This document shows, in pieces, positions 14,990 to 24,321 of a DNA stretch of 33,103 bases. The stretch lies in contig JAGCYX010000024.1 in the NCBI GenBank assembly GCA_017960585.1, positions 1 to 33,103 of the forward strand. The letters run 5' to 3'. The number at the start of each line of letters is the position of its first letter. The stretch's first letter is position 1. The DNA comes from Bacteroidales bacterium. GTDB lineage: Bacteria > Bacteroidota > Bacteroidia > Bacteroidales > UBA932. A program made the translations under genes and the position numbers. A model generated the notes under the pieces. That model saw only the letters and a program-made list of their open reading frames with translations. It had not been told where the DNA came from and ran no database searches.

Positions 14990-17900
14990 TCAATCCTTCA
15001 GGTTTTTGACGAACGCCGAAGGCGAGATATTGAACTGCTTCTGGAAACTCGTCGCGAAGTACGACGGCGAAGAGAAGCCCACCATGTAGGCCACCTCGTT
15101 GACCCGGTATTTCTGCGAAGACAACATCTCTGCCGCCTGCTTCAGGCGGCAGAGTCGTATGTACTCGTTGATGTTCAGGCCCGTGTTGGCCTTGACCTTG
15201 CGGTACAGCGTGGACTTGCTCGTGCCGATCAGGCTCGTCAGCGTCTCGATGCTCAGGTCCTGCTCCGCCATGTGCTTCATCACGATGCCGTGCAGCTTCT
15301 CCATGAACTCCTCGTCCATCTTGCTGCTGTTGACGCTGTTGAAGTGGGTGAGGGGAGAGTCGGTGAACTGCTTGTAGGCGATGTCCCGGTTCTTGAACAG
15401 ACTGGCGATGTTCGCGCGCAGCAGCTCGATCGGGAACGGCTTCTCGATATAGCCGTCGGCACCCACCTGCAGCGTCTGCAGACGCGTCTCCATGCCCACG
15501 GCGGCGGTCAGCAACAGCACCGGCAGGTGGCTGTATTCCATGTTTGTCTTGATGTAGTTGCAGAGCTGGCAACCGTCCATCAGCGGCATCATGATGTCGC
15601 TGACCACGAGGTCGATGCGCTCCTCCTGCAGCTTCTCCACGGCGTCCTGGCCGTTGGCGGCGGTGACGATGTTGTACTCGTCCGAGAGCTCGCTGGCCAG
15701 GTAGCCCCGCATCTCGGCGGAGTCCTCGACGATCAGGACGGTGTGGCGGCTGCTGTCGTGGTCGGCGTTGCGGCTGCCGTCCTCCGTCTGCTTACTGTTC
15801 TCCATCCGGATGGGCTGCTGCTGCTCCACGGGCAGCTCCAGCACGAAGGAATTGCGGTCGCGTATGCTGGTGTCGAGATACAGCTTGCCGCCGTGCAGTC
15901 CGGCGAGGGTGCGGGCGTAGGCGAGCCCGAGCCCGGTGCCCTTGCTCTTCCGCTCTTCGCCCACCTGGTAGAACACCTCGAAGATCTTCTCGCTCTCGCG
16001 GACCGGAATCTGGTCGCCGTTGCTGTCCACCCGCAGGATGGCGGTCTTGCCGTCGGCGGACGGCGTTAGGGACAGCTCGATGCGGTCTTTGGTGTACTTC
16101 ACGGCATTGGAGAGCAGGTTGCTGACGATCTTCTCCACGGCGTCGCGGGCGCACATGACCTGGAAAGGCTGGTCCGGGATGTCCTCCCGGAGGGAAATCT
16201 TCTGCTCGTCGGCCATCTGCTCGAAGTAGCGGCAGGACTTGCGGACGATGGCACAGAGGTCCTCCTTCAGGAAGACGGGCTTGATCTCGTTCTGCTCCAT
16301 CCGGCGCAGGTCCAGCAGCTGGTTGGTCAGGCTGAGCAGGCGGTCGGTGTTGGTCTGGATGGTCAGCAGGTCCTTCTCCGACTCCGGCGTGTAGTTGTGC
16401 TCCGCGATCAGTTTGTCGAGCGGCATCTTGATCAGCGTCAGCGGGGTGCGGATTTCGTGCGTGATGTTGGTGAAGAAGTTGATCTTGGCGTCATAGATCT
16501 CCTTCTGCTTCTGGTTCTCCATCTTGGAGAGGTGGCGGGCCCGGTCGCGCCGGCGCTTCATGCTCAGCGCGTAGAAGAACAGTCCCATCAGGGCCAGCAG
16601 CAGGACGGCGTAGATGATCTTGGCGGTCTTGCTCCAGAGCGGCGGGGCGAGGATGTCGAATTCGAGCTCCTGCCGCGTATCCGGGGTGTCCGCCCCGACG
16701 ATGGACACTTTGAACTTGTAGCGGCCGGGACGCAGGCCCGTGAAGCTGACCTGGTTGTCCGTGGTCGAGGCGGCGGACAGGATTTCGCGTCCTTTGCGCG
16801 TCAGGGACCAGGAATAGGAGATCTGCTGGAGAATGGAATAATTCGGTGCAGCGAAGCTGATGGACAGCACCGAAACGTCGCGGGACTTGATGCGGAAGCG
16901 CTCGGTCTTGAGGATCGAGCGGTCCGCCTGGTGCAGACGCTGGGTGCGCTCGGCGTTGGTCGCCTCGATGTTGGTGATGTAGAGGGTGTAGGTCTGCGCG
17001 TTTTTCTTGATCTTGCTGGGCGAGAACACCGTCATGCCGGTGGTGTTGCCCATGTAGATGTAGCCGTTGCGGGACACGTGGGAGGCGCCGTAGGAGAACT
17101 GCGCGCCCATGATCTGCTGGCGGTCGTAGAAATGGTCGCGGATCTGGAGGGTCTGTCCGTCGATGCGGACGATTCCGCGCGAGGTCGACACCCACAGGAT
17201 GCCCTCCTCGTCCTCCGCCACGGCGCAGGTCACGTTGTTGACCAGGCCGTCGGCACGCGTGATGGACTGGAGCCGCAGGTTGGACATGTTGGGCTCGGGG
17301 TCCGTGTAGCAGATGCCGCCGCCCTCGGTGGTGATCCAGATGCGGTGCTGGCTGTCTTCGTAGAAGGAGGTGATGCGGTCGGCCGTGAGCCCGCGGTCGG
17401 AGCCGACGGTCACGTGCGCGAGGTTGTTGCCGCCGCTGTCGCGGCAGATGAAACCGTTGCCGTACGTGCCGAGCCAGAGATTCCCGCGGCTGTCTTCGAA
17501 CAAGCAGTGGACGAACTCGTTGCAGGGCGGGTCGACCGGCACGAACGTATCCTGGTCGCGGTCCAGGACATACAGGCCGAGCTGGGCGCCGGTATAGAGC
17601 TGCCCGTCACTGGCGAGCAGGCCGCAGCCTGAGGAGCGGGGAATCTCGTAGTGCTTGACCATGGTGTGACGGTGGCGGTCGAAGCGGTACACGCCGGTGC
17701 CGAAGGTATGGATCCAGAGGTAGTCGCCTTCGGGCGTGAGCCCCTGCATATTGAGCTTGCCCTCCGGCCGTATGCTCTCGTTGGTGTGCCGGTCGGCGGT
17801 GATGCAGTTCAGGCCGCCGTCCTCGGTGCAGAACCAGACGTTGCCGTCGTCGTCCGACGTGATGGAGCGGACGATCGAGCCGGCCATCGAGCTCGAACTC

Positions 17901-18892
17901 GGGTTGGGGTAGAAGATCATGAACGCATCCTGCTTATCCTGCCAGATGTTGAGGCCGGCGTAGTAGGTGCCGACCCAGACGTTGCCGGCCTTGTCCTTGG
18001 ACAGGCTGGTGACGAGGTTGGCCGACATGGAATGCGAATCGTTGTCCATGTGGTGGAGCTCCGACAGCAGGCCGGCGTTCGTGTCCTGGATGAAGAGGCC
18101 GTTGCTGGTTCCGATCCAGTATTCGCCGGGACGGCGCTCGAGGACGTTGCGGATCTCGACGTGCTTGTTCTCGAGCGAGAGGACCGTACGGACGGAGATG
18201 TTGAAGTTGACGGTGCCGATCAGCAGGACCTGCCCGTCCCGGGTCGCGGCCAGCAGCTGGCCGTTCTCGGCGGGTTCGATGAGGGTGAACTTGCGGCTGG
18301 CGCCCGAGTCGTCGAAGAGGTCGCGGCGCTTGTCGAAGCTGTACAGGCTACCGTCGGACAGGAGGGCCCACACGCCGTCGAAGGAGTCGATGACGATCTT
18401 GATCGGGGTGTTGCTGCCGCAGGGATAGGCCTTGATCTCGCCCGTCGCCTTGTAGTAACGGTAGATCTTATCGCCGGTGAACCAGATGCTGCCCTTCATG
18501 TCCGGCTGGATGTCGAAATTGGGCATGGCGCCCGTGTGGCCGAAGGACTTGATCTCCCCGGTGAAGGGGTCGTAGCAGCCCAGGCCCGCCGCCGAGCAGA
18601 ACCAGAGCATGCCGTCCTCGTCCTCGTCGATGTCCATCGTGGCCAGGGTGGTGGCGTCGTTGATATCGCCCGAGCCGGGGCTCCGGAAATCGTAGCCGTC
18701 GAAGCGGGAAAGACCGTCGCGCGTGCCTACCCACACGAAGCCGAAATGGTCCTGGAAGGTGCAGTGGATGGTGTTGGACGGGAGTCCTTCATGCGTCGTA
18801 TAGTGCTCAAAATAATAGTAATACGTCACGGCCGACAAGGGACTGCAAAGAAGTCCTGCCAGCAGCAGAAGGAGGGCTTTGGGATGTCTCAT
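14990..18892 (-). CDS. Hybrid two-component system sensor/regulator (HTCS)
   Basis: About 1300 residues, membrane-anchored, combining sensor kinase and transcription factor. The ATG at 18892 gives a clean signal peptide (RHPKALLLLLAGLLCSPLSA); ATG 18907 and TTG 18919 are upstream alternatives. Order: periplasmic two-bladed beta-propeller repeats (patterns like GFVWVGTRDGLSRFDG, NVWVGTYYAGLN, GILWVSTSRGIVR) to about 690; Y_Y_Y domain to about 755; one membrane helix (about 759-778); HisKA with His812 in THEIRTPLTL; HATPase with NLLSNAVKYTKD and GTGLGLAYA; receiver domain with Asp1099 in VVSDIMMPLMDG; C-terminal AraC HTH (STLYRKVKANTGLNINEYI and VAYMVGFSSPSYFA). All catalytic residues are present. 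Family role: binds an oligosaccharide in the periplasm and activates the adjacent utilization genes, here the divergent susC-susD pair. Confidence 0.96.
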   Translation of the reverse strand: MRHPKALLLLLAGLLCSPLSAVTYYYYFEHYTTHEGLPSNTIHCTFQDHFGFVWVGTRDGLSRFDGYDFRSPGSGDINDATTLATMDIDEDEDGMLWFCSAAGLGCYDPFTGEIKSFGHTGAMPNFDIQPDMKGSIWFTGDKIYRYYKATGEIKAYPCGSNTPIKIVIDSFDGVWALLSDGSLYSFDKRRDLFDDSGASRKFTLIEPAENGQLLAATRDGQVLLIGTVNFNISVRTVLSLENKHVEIRNVLERRPGEYWIGTSNGLFIQDTNAGLLSELHHMDNDSHSMSANLVTSLSKDKAGNVWVGTYYAGLNIWQDKQDAFMIFYPNPSSSSMAGSIVRSITSDDDGNVWFCTEDGGLNCITADRHTNESIRPEGKLNMQGLTPEGDYLWIHTFGTGVYRFDRHRHTMVKHYEIPRSSGCGLLASDGQLYTGAQLGLYVLDRDQDTFVPVDPPCNEFVHCLFEDSRGNLWLGTYGNGFICRDSGGNNLAHVTVGSDRGLTADRITSFYEDSQHRIWITTEGGGICYTDPEPNMSNLRLQSITRADGLVNNVTCAVAEDEEGILWVSTSRGIVRIDGQTLQIRDHFYDRQQIMGAQFSYGASHVSRNGYIYMGNTTGMTVFSPSKIKKNAQTYTLYITNIEATNAERTQRLHQADRSILKTERFRIKSRDVSVLSISFAAPNYSILQQISYSWSLTRKGREILSAASTTDNQVSFTGLRPGRYKFKVSIVGADTPDTRQELEFDILAPPLWSKTAKIIYAVLLLALMGLFFYALSMKRRRDRARHLSKMENQKQKEIYDAKINFFTNITHEIRTPLTLIKMPLDKLIAEHNYTPESEKDLLTIQTNTDRLLSLTNQLLDLRRMEQNEIKPVFLKEDLCAIVRKSCRYFEQMADEQKISLREDIPDQPFQVMCARDAVEKIVSNLLSNAVKYTKDRIELSLTPSADGKTAILRVDSNGDQIPVRESEKIFEVFYQVGEERKSKGTGLGLAYARTLAGLHGGKLYLDTSIRDRNSFVLELPVEQQQPIRMENSKQTEDGSRNADHDSSRHTVLIVEDSAEMRGYLASELSDEYNIVTAANGQDAVEKLQEERIDLVVSDIMMPLMDGCQLCNYIKTNMEYSHLPVLLLTAAVGMETRLQTLQVGADGYIEKPFPIELLRANIASLFKNRDIAYKQFTDSPLTHFNSVNSSKMDEEFMEKLHGIVMKHMAEQDLSIETLTSLIGTSKSTLYRKVKANTGLNINEYIRLCRLKQAAEMLSSQKYRVNEVAYMVGFSSPSYFATSFQKQFNISPSAFVKNLKD

Positions 18893-19027
18893 CGAAGGTG
18901 CATGCATAATCGGTTGCAAGTTACGGATTATTCCCTTAAAATACGGCTCATTACCTATAAAAATCGACTCTTTTTTTAATTATGACTTTCAAATATCCGT
19001 GCCAAATTTTAAAAAATAATGCACGTT

Positions 19028-19061
19028 TTTGTATAAATGTGAAAAATTACACGTATATTTG
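19028..19061 (+). promoter_or_regulatory. susC promoter (TTTG ... TATATTTG)
   Basis: Exact -7 box TATATTTG at 19054-19061 with TTTG at 19028-19031, 22 nt apart (usual about 20). The ATG at 19126 leaves a leader of nearly 60 nt. An ORF extension to 18982 would start upstream of the promoter, which supports ATG 19126. The HTCS would be expected to bind just upstream in the A/T-rich 18920-19025 stretch. Confidence 0.7.
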
Positions 19062-19125
19062 TGCGATTGACGCAAATGTCGATCATAGGCCCGCAACCCT
19101 TTTTAACCAAAATATTATTAATTCT

Positions 19126-22100
19126 ATGACCAAACAACTGTTTGCGAAGGCAGCAACGATCGTCATGATTTTTGCTGCAAGTCTTTTGGGAATGAGCTCA
19201 GCTCTTGCCCAGAATCCTGCCATTCGCGGTAAAGTCGTCGATGCCAGCAACGCTGGCGTCATCGGCGCTGCCGTCCTGGTGCCTGGCACCACGAATGGTG
19301 TTCAGACGGATCTCGACGGTAACTTCGAAATCCGTGTTGCCCCCGGCACCACGCTGGAGGTTTCCTGCATTGGTTACGTGACCAAGCGCGTGGCTGCCGC
19401 CAACGGCATGACCATCGTTCTCGAGGATGATGCCGAGATGCTCGAAGAGACCGTGGTCATCGGCTACGGTGTCCAGAAGAAGAGCGACCTGACCGGTTCC
19501 GTGGCTTCCGTCCGCGAGGACGACCTCAAGAACCGCGCTACGTCCGACGCTGCCGCCGCCCTGCAGGGCAAGGCCGCCGGTGTGCAGGTCATCCAGGATT
19601 CCGGTGCTCCGGGCAAGGCCGCTTCCATCCGCGTCCGTGGTTACTCCTCCAACTCCGGTAACATCGGACCGCTCCTTATCGTGGACGGTCTGAAGGTGGA
19701 CAACATCCAGTACCTGGATCCGGAAATGATCGAGTCCATGGAGATCCTGAAGGATGCCGCTTCCGCCGCCATCTATGGTGCTGAGGCTGGTAACGGCGTC
19801 GTGCTCATCACCACCAAGAGCGGCAAGAAGGGCGAAGGCAAGATCTTCTACAACGGTCAGTTCCAGCTCTCCACCATCTCCCGCAGGCTCGACATCATGA
19901 ACGCGAAGGATTACATCGCCTTCGGTCTGGCTCAGGGCTATCTCCAGCAGAAAGACCTCGACACCTATTATGATGGTCGTACCGATGTGAACTGGAGCGA
20001 CGAGATCTTCGTTCCGACTTGGAGCAACCGCCACACGGTGGGCTTCCAGGGCGGCAACGACCGTGGCAACCTGTTCGTGTCCCTCAACAACGTCATGAAC
20101 GACGGTATCTTCCGTGGCGACAAGGATCAGTATCGCCGTCTGACCTTCCAGGTCAACGCCGACTATAAGATCAAGGATTGGCTGACCATCGGTGTCAACA
20201 ACTCCATCGAGAAGTGGAGCACCAAGGGCGTCTCCGAGGCCAACGACAACGGTTCCGCCCTCCTGTCCGCCATCACTTCTTCCCCTCTGTTCCCGGTCCG
20301 TGGCGATGAGAGCAAGCTCAGCGCCGGTCTGAAGAACGCCCTGGCCAACGGCACCAAGATCCTCAAGGATCCCGAGACCGGTCTCTACTGGACCGTTCCT
20401 CTGATCGGTGAGACCCAGTCCGGTCACCCGTTCGTGCAGCGTGATGCGACCGAGAGCTCCAACAGCGGCCTCAGCATCCGTGGCGTCGCTTACCTGAACT
20501 TCATGCCGTTCAAGGGCTTCGTCTTCACTTCCCGCTTCGGTTACCGTATCACCCAGAGCAATTCGCACAGCTACACCGAGCCGTACTTCTCCACCGCCAC
20601 CATCAAGGCCGAGAACTACAGCCTGAGCGCCAGTGCGAACAACGGTCTCTACTATCAGTGGGAGAACTTCGCGAACTACAACCGCACCTTCGGCAAGCAC
20701 GATGTGCTCGCCATGGCCGGTATGTCCTTCATCGAGTCCACCAGCGACAATGTCTCCGGTTCCGCTACCGGTCCGGACATCCTGAAGGGTTACGAGCCGA
20801 ACTTCCAGTACCTCAGCTACCTGAAGGCCAGCGACTCCACCAACAAGACCATCTCCAACTCTCCGGGTCGTTCCGCCAGCCTGTCGTACTTCGCCCGTCT
20901 GGCCTACACCTATGACAACCGTTACAGCATCCAGGCCAACTTCCGTGCCGATGCCTTCGACTCCTCCAAGCTTCCGCTGGACAAGAAGTGGGGTTACTTC
21001 CCGTCCGTGTCCGCCGGCTGGACCATCAGCAACGAGCCGTTCTTCAAGGAGAACGTCGACCGCAACCTGGTGAACTTCCTGAAGTTCCGCGCTTCCTGGG
21101 GTATCAACGGTAACATCAACGTGCTGAACAACTACCCGTACTCCGTGGATATCCTCCTGAACCGTGTTTGGTATCAGTACAGCGTCGATTCCGCAGCGAT
21201 GAACTATGGTTCCCTGCCTTCCGGTCTTGCGAACCCGAACCTCCGCTGGGAGACCTCCAAGCAGCTTGACCTCGGTCTCGATCTGCGCATGTTCAACAAC
21301 CGCCTGTCCATTGGCCTCGACTGGTACAACAAGGACACCGATGGCCTGCTCGTTTCCGTTAACCCGGCCATGGAGGTCGGTATGCCTGTGTTCTGGGAGA
21401 CTGGTGACGTGAAGTCCAGCCAGACCGTGAACGCCGGTGCCGTGAACAACAAGGGCTTCGAAGTCGAAATCGGCTGGCGCGACCAGATCGGTGACTTCTC
21501 CTACTCCATCAACGCCAACGCTTCCTGGCTGAAGAACAAGATGACCTACCTCGATCCGCTCGTGGGCCGTCTCTCCGGCCGTACCGTCCAGGGTACCTCC
21601 CTCACCACCTACTGCGAGGAAGGCATGCCGCTGTGGTACATGTGTGGCTATGAGGCTGAGGGCTTCGACGCCCAGGGCCAGGTCCTGTACACCGACTATG
21701 AGGATGGCGAGCGCGTGGGTACCACCGTTTCCCCGAACGAGACCGACCGCGTCTACCTCGGCAAGGGTATTCCTGACATGACCTACGGTCTGACCATCAA
21801 CCTTGCCTGGAAGGGCTTCGACCTCTCCATCTTCGGCAACGGCGTCGTGGGTAACAACATCTATCCGACCGCCTTCCGTGTGGACCGTCCTTCCTGCAAC
21901 ACGTACTCCTACTACTGGGCCAACTCTTGGGACAACCCCGCCTGCGGTGCTGCCAACGCCAAGTTCCCGGCCGCCAAGTACTGGACCAGCGATGCGTTCA
22001 GCTCCTCGCTCAACGTCTTCAACGGCGCTTACTTCAAGATCAAGCAGATCCAGCTCGGTTACACCCTGCCGCAGAGCCTGACCAAGAAGATCGCCATCAG

Positions 22101-22263
22101 CAACCTCCGCGTGTTTGCGATGCTTGACAACTTCATCACCTTCTCCAACTACATCGGTCTCGACCCGGAGACGGCTACTACCGGTGGCAACGCCCTCGGC
22201 TTCGATATGGGTAACTACCCGACTGCCAAGTCCCTGGTCCTCGGTGTCAACCTCGAGTTCTAA
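19126..22263 (+). CDS. SusC-like TonB-dependent outer-membrane glycan transporter
   Basis: A 1045-residue protein from ATG 19126, with signal peptide MTKQLFAKAATIVMIFAA ending ALAQ. A CarboxypepD-like domain follows (IRGKVVDASNAGVIGAAVLV, then DLDGNFEIRV). Next are the SusC-type TonB box region (EETVVIGYGVQKKSDLTGSV), the plug domain (AALQGKAAGVQVIQ; PLLIVDGLKV; SAAIYGAEAGNGVVLITTK) and a 22-strand barrel ending in aromatic LGVNLEF. SusC pairs with SusD to import oligosaccharides across the outer membrane using TonB energy. The gene uses more GGT, CGT and GCT codons than its neighbours, as very highly expressed genes do. susD follows after 19 nt. Confidence 0.97.
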   Translation: MTKQLFAKAATIVMIFAASLLGMSSALAQNPAIRGKVVDASNAGVIGAAVLVPGTTNGVQTDLDGNFEIRVAPGTTLEVSCIGYVTKRVAAANGMTIVLEDDAEMLEETVVIGYGVQKKSDLTGSVASVREDDLKNRATSDAAAALQGKAAGVQVIQDSGAPGKAASIRVRGYSSNSGNIGPLLIVDGLKVDNIQYLDPEMIESMEILKDAASAAIYGAEAGNGVVLITTKSGKKGEGKIFYNGQFQLSTISRRLDIMNAKDYIAFGLAQGYLQQKDLDTYYDGRTDVNWSDEIFVPTWSNRHTVGFQGGNDRGNLFVSLNNVMNDGIFRGDKDQYRRLTFQVNADYKIKDWLTIGVNNSIEKWSTKGVSEANDNGSALLSAITSSPLFPVRGDESKLSAGLKNALANGTKILKDPETGLYWTVPLIGETQSGHPFVQRDATESSNSGLSIRGVAYLNFMPFKGFVFTSRFGYRITQSNSHSYTEPYFSTATIKAENYSLSASANNGLYYQWENFANYNRTFGKHDVLAMAGMSFIESTSDNVSGSATGPDILKGYEPNFQYLSYLKASDSTNKTISNSPGRSASLSYFARLAYTYDNRYSIQANFRADAFDSSKLPLDKKWGYFPSVSAGWTISNEPFFKENVDRNLVNFLKFRASWGINGNINVLNNYPYSVDILLNRVWYQYSVDSAAMNYGSLPSGLANPNLRWETSKQLDLGLDLRMFNNRLSIGLDWYNKDTDGLLVSVNPAMEVGMPVFWETGDVKSSQTVNAGAVNNKGFEVEIGWRDQIGDFSYSINANASWLKNKMTYLDPLVGRLSGRTVQGTSLTTYCEEGMPLWYMCGYEAEGFDAQGQVLYTDYEDGERVGTTVSPNETDRVYLGKGIPDMTYGLTINLAWKGFDLSIFGNGVVGNNIYPTAFRVDRPSCNTYSYYWANSWDNPACGAANAKFPAAKYWTSDAFSSSLNVFNGAYFKIKQIQLGYTLPQSLTKKIAISNLRVFAMLDNFITFSNYIGLDPETATTGGNALGFDMGNYPTAKSLVLGVNLEF

Positions 22264-22282
22264 TCTTTGAATGACTACGAAT

Positions 22283-23983
22283 ATGAAAAAAATATTTATT
22301 GCTCTGACCGTTGCCATCGCCGCCCTGTTCCTTACGGGGTGCGAAGGAATGCTCGACATCCAGAAGAAGGGCGTTATCTCGATGGAGGATTTCTATCAGA
22401 CCGACGAGGACGCCGAATCTGCCCTGGTGAACGCTTACTATCAGGCTGCGCGTTGGCTGTCCAACACGATGGGTACCGAGGCCGGCTGGAACGAGTGCCC
22501 GCTGCTCAACCCGTTTGAGTATGCTTCCGACGATATGTTCGCTGCCGGTGAGAACAAGGCTGACGGTGTGGAAGGTAACCAGATCAACGCTTTCTGGTAC
22601 AACGACACCAACTCCGTCATCACGGGTTCCTACCACTGCTACTACATGATTATCTGCGCCGCCAACCAGGTGATCGATCACTTCGCTGAGAGCGCTGATA
22701 CCCAGGTCAAGAAGCGCTGCGTGGCCGAGGCCCGCGTGCTCCGTTCCTATGTCCACCTGCTCCTCGCCATGGGTTGGTACAATCCGCCCATCGTGGACCA
22801 TGTGCTCAATGCCAACGAACCCCCGGCAAACGCCAAGGATCAGAACGAAGTCCTCGACTTCATCATCAACGACTGCAAGGCTGCTCTCAACGATCTGACC
22901 GAGCGTGCCGCCCCGACCGACAAGGATGGCGCCGTCAAGGTGACCAAGGGCTTCTGCAACGCCGTCATGGCCAAGGCTATGATGTTCAAGAAGGACTATG
23001 CCAGCGCCAAGCCGGTGCTCAAGTCCATCATCGATTCCGGCAAGTACAGCCTGGTCGATGGCGACAAGATGAGCACCCTGTATCACTACAGCGGCCGCGG
23101 CAACTCCGAGTCCGTGCTCGAATTCAACCTCAAGTATGACGCCACCGTTGACGGTTACTATCAGCGTGCCCAACCGAACTTCAAGATGCTCTGGGGCTGG
23201 CGTGCTTCCCGTATCCGCCTCCCGAATGGCGAGGGTACCGAGCTTCCTTCCGACAGCCCTTGGGGTTGGTGCAATCCTTCCGCCAAGTTCGTGAACACCA
23301 TCCTCGAGAACGATGGCTATGAATCCAACCGCCGCAAGGCCTGGATCAAGAGCTATGACGAGGTCCTTTACGAGATGCCTTACACCACCGATCCTATGTC
23401 CGATGCCGATAAGAAGAAAGACGGCTTCCGTGGTATCACGGATGCTTCCGGTCTGTACGGCCATGTCGGTTACTTCATGTGGAAGCGCCTCTATCGCCAG
23501 GAGGACAAGGCTCCCAACGGCGAAATCCAGTGGAACCTCGTGATCATGCGTTACGCCGAGGTGCTCCTCATGTATGCTGAGTGCTGCGCCCAGACGGGTG
23601 ACGGCGCCAGCGGCCTCCCTTACCTCAACGAGATCCAGAAGCGTGCCGGTTCCAAGCACATCTCCACCGAGTGCACCCTGGCCGAAGTCCAGAAGGAGAA
23701 GTACATCGAGTGCTGGCTGGAAGGCAGCCGCTTCCCGGATCTGGTCCGTTGGGGCATTGCCGCCCAGGAGCTGAAGGATAACGGCAAGTACCTGCCGAAC
23801 TTCTGCGACGCCATGACCACCCTCGGCGAAGCTGAGCACCGTGGCTACATCGACGACAGCGATGCTGCGTGGTGCACCACCATGCACCCGGAGATGGGCT
23901 TCGACCCTGCGAAGCACAGCTACTTCCCGATCCCGTTCGACGAGAAGAAGGTCAACCCGAACATCCACAACTGGAACGACTAA
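22283..23983 (+). CDS. SusD-like surface glycan-binding lipoprotein
   Basis: A 566-residue lipoprotein from ATG 22283 (an ATG at 22271 is four codons upstream; the later start gives the cleaner signal, with lipobox FLTGC and Cys20). The mature N-terminus EGMLDIQKKGVISMEDFYQTDEDAESALVNAYY is typical of the RagB/SusD family; quoted segments are GMLDIQKKG and EDFYQTDEDAES. The C-terminal end has VIMRYAEVLLMYAE, then EIQKRAGSKHIS, EKYIECWLEGSRFPDLVRWG and the final YFPIPFDEKKVNPNI, all hallmark SusD segments. It forms the lid on SusC. It is followed by a strong terminator. Codon use matches susC (T-ending Gly/Arg/Ala codons), consistent with high co-expression. Confidence 0.96.
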   Translation: MKKIFIALTVAIAALFLTGCEGMLDIQKKGVISMEDFYQTDEDAESALVNAYYQAARWLSNTMGTEAGWNECPLLNPFEYASDDMFAAGENKADGVEGNQINAFWYNDTNSVITGSYHCYYMIICAANQVIDHFAESADTQVKKRCVAEARVLRSYVHLLLAMGWYNPPIVDHVLNANEPPANAKDQNEVLDFIINDCKAALNDLTERAAPTDKDGAVKVTKGFCNAVMAKAMMFKKDYASAKPVLKSIIDSGKYSLVDGDKMSTLYHYSGRGNSESVLEFNLKYDATVDGYYQRAQPNFKMLWGWRASRIRLPNGEGTELPSDSPWGWCNPSAKFVNTILENDGYESNRRKAWIKSYDEVLYEMPYTTDPMSDADKKKDGFRGITDASGLYGHVGYFMWKRLYRQEDKAPNGEIQWNLVIMRYAEVLLMYAECCAQTGDGASGLPYLNEIQKRAGSKHISTECTLAEVQKEKYIECWLEGSRFPDLVRWGIAAQELKDNGKYLPNFCDAMTTLGEAEHRGYIDDSDAAWCTTMHPEMGFDPAKHSYFPIPFDEKKVNPNIHNWND

Positions 23984-24008
23984 TTCCGTCCAGGAATGTT
24001 ACACCAGA

Positions 24009-24041
24009 GCGGGCCGCGCGGACAGCGCGGCCCGCTTTTTT
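24009..24041 (+). terminator. Intrinsic terminator after susD
   Basis: Perfect 11-bp GC stem (24009-24019 with 24025-24035), 5-nt loop and a run of six T. It ends the susC-susD transcript 25 nt after the stop, so the GH9 gene must use its own promoter. Confidence 0.9.
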
Positions 24042-24105
24042 GTGGTTTGAAACAGAATTGCTTATAATTGGTCTGTGAGTGAAATTCCGGTTTAATAAAA
24101 TATAA

Positions 24106-24113
24106 TAGCTTTG
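24106..24113 (+). promoter_or_regulatory. -7 box in the susD-GH9 gap (TAGCTTTG)
   Basis: Exact TAnnTTTG in an A/T-rich stretch, with no ORF starting after it before the hairpin at 24213. No TTTG sits at the expected -33 position. It would start a transcript near 24117 that runs into the pseudoknot described in the next entry. Confidence 0.45.
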
Positions 24114-24116
24114 TAA

Positions 24117-24246
24117 TGCTCATTTTGAATGATTCTACGGCGGGCGAGCACCCGTAACCCCGCCGCTTCGCAACAACAACGGGTGGTAGATTTTGGTTAA
24201 TTGTATTGTGGGAAACGGGTTCCGCGTGAGCGTAACCCGTTTTAAT
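24117..24246 (+). ncRNA. Candidate stand-alone small RNA with an H-type pseudoknot
   Basis: Between the -7 box and a terminator hairpin lies a compact fold. A 5-bp closing helix TCTAC/GTAGA (24134-24138 with 24186-24190) encloses stem 1, GGCGGG/CCCGCC (24139-24144 with 24159-24164). The loop of stem 1 contains CACCCGT (24149-24155), which pairs perfectly with ACGGGTG (24179-24185). Loop 1 is 4 nt, and the 14-nt loop 3 is A/C-rich (24165-24178), the layout of classical H-type pseudoknots. No ORF fits and a terminator follows. I do not recognise the family. It could be a trans-acting RNA for the utilization locus or a known class I cannot name. Confidence 0.4.
24213..24245 (+). terminator. Terminator-like hairpin upstream of the GH9 promoter
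   Basis: Perfect 9-bp stem AAACGGGTT/AACCCGTTT (24213-24221 with 24234-24242), a 12-nt loop and T-rich 3' side. It ends at the edge of the GH9 -33 box, so it insulates that promoter from upstream transcription and would end the candidate small RNA. Confidence 0.6.
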
Positions 24247-24277
24247 TTGTGTCTAACCGGAAAAAAAGGTATCTTTG
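24246..24277 (+). promoter_or_regulatory. GH9 gene promoter, full consensus (TTTG-N20-TATCTTTG)
   Basis: TTTG at 24246-24249 and TATCTTTG at 24270-24277 are spaced by exactly 20 nt, the textbook Bacteroidota housekeeping promoter. The leader before the ATG at 24322 is about 40 nt. The GH9 gene can therefore be transcribed independently of susC-susD. Confidence 0.85.
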
Positions 24278-24321
24278 TGGATACGGCATAGTAGATTATC
24301 AACAATATCAAATACCATCTT

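Noticed and set aside
18982-19125. 48-residue N-terminal extension of SusC
   Set aside because: It would start upstream of the TATATTTG promoter box, and the signal peptide begins cleanly at ATG 19126.
19198-22359. 1053-residue minus-strand ORF opposite susC
   Set aside because: It lies antisense to a certain SusC gene; long antisense frames arise from GC-rich third positions, and its protein has no recognisable domain.
24134-24190. HDV-like ribozyme, preQ1 or fluoride riboswitch
   Set aside because: The topology lacks the extra stem between the two pseudoknot strands needed for HDV, and the conserved ligand-binding sequences of the other classes are not recognisable. The terminator between it and the GH9 promoter also argues against a cis riboswitch.
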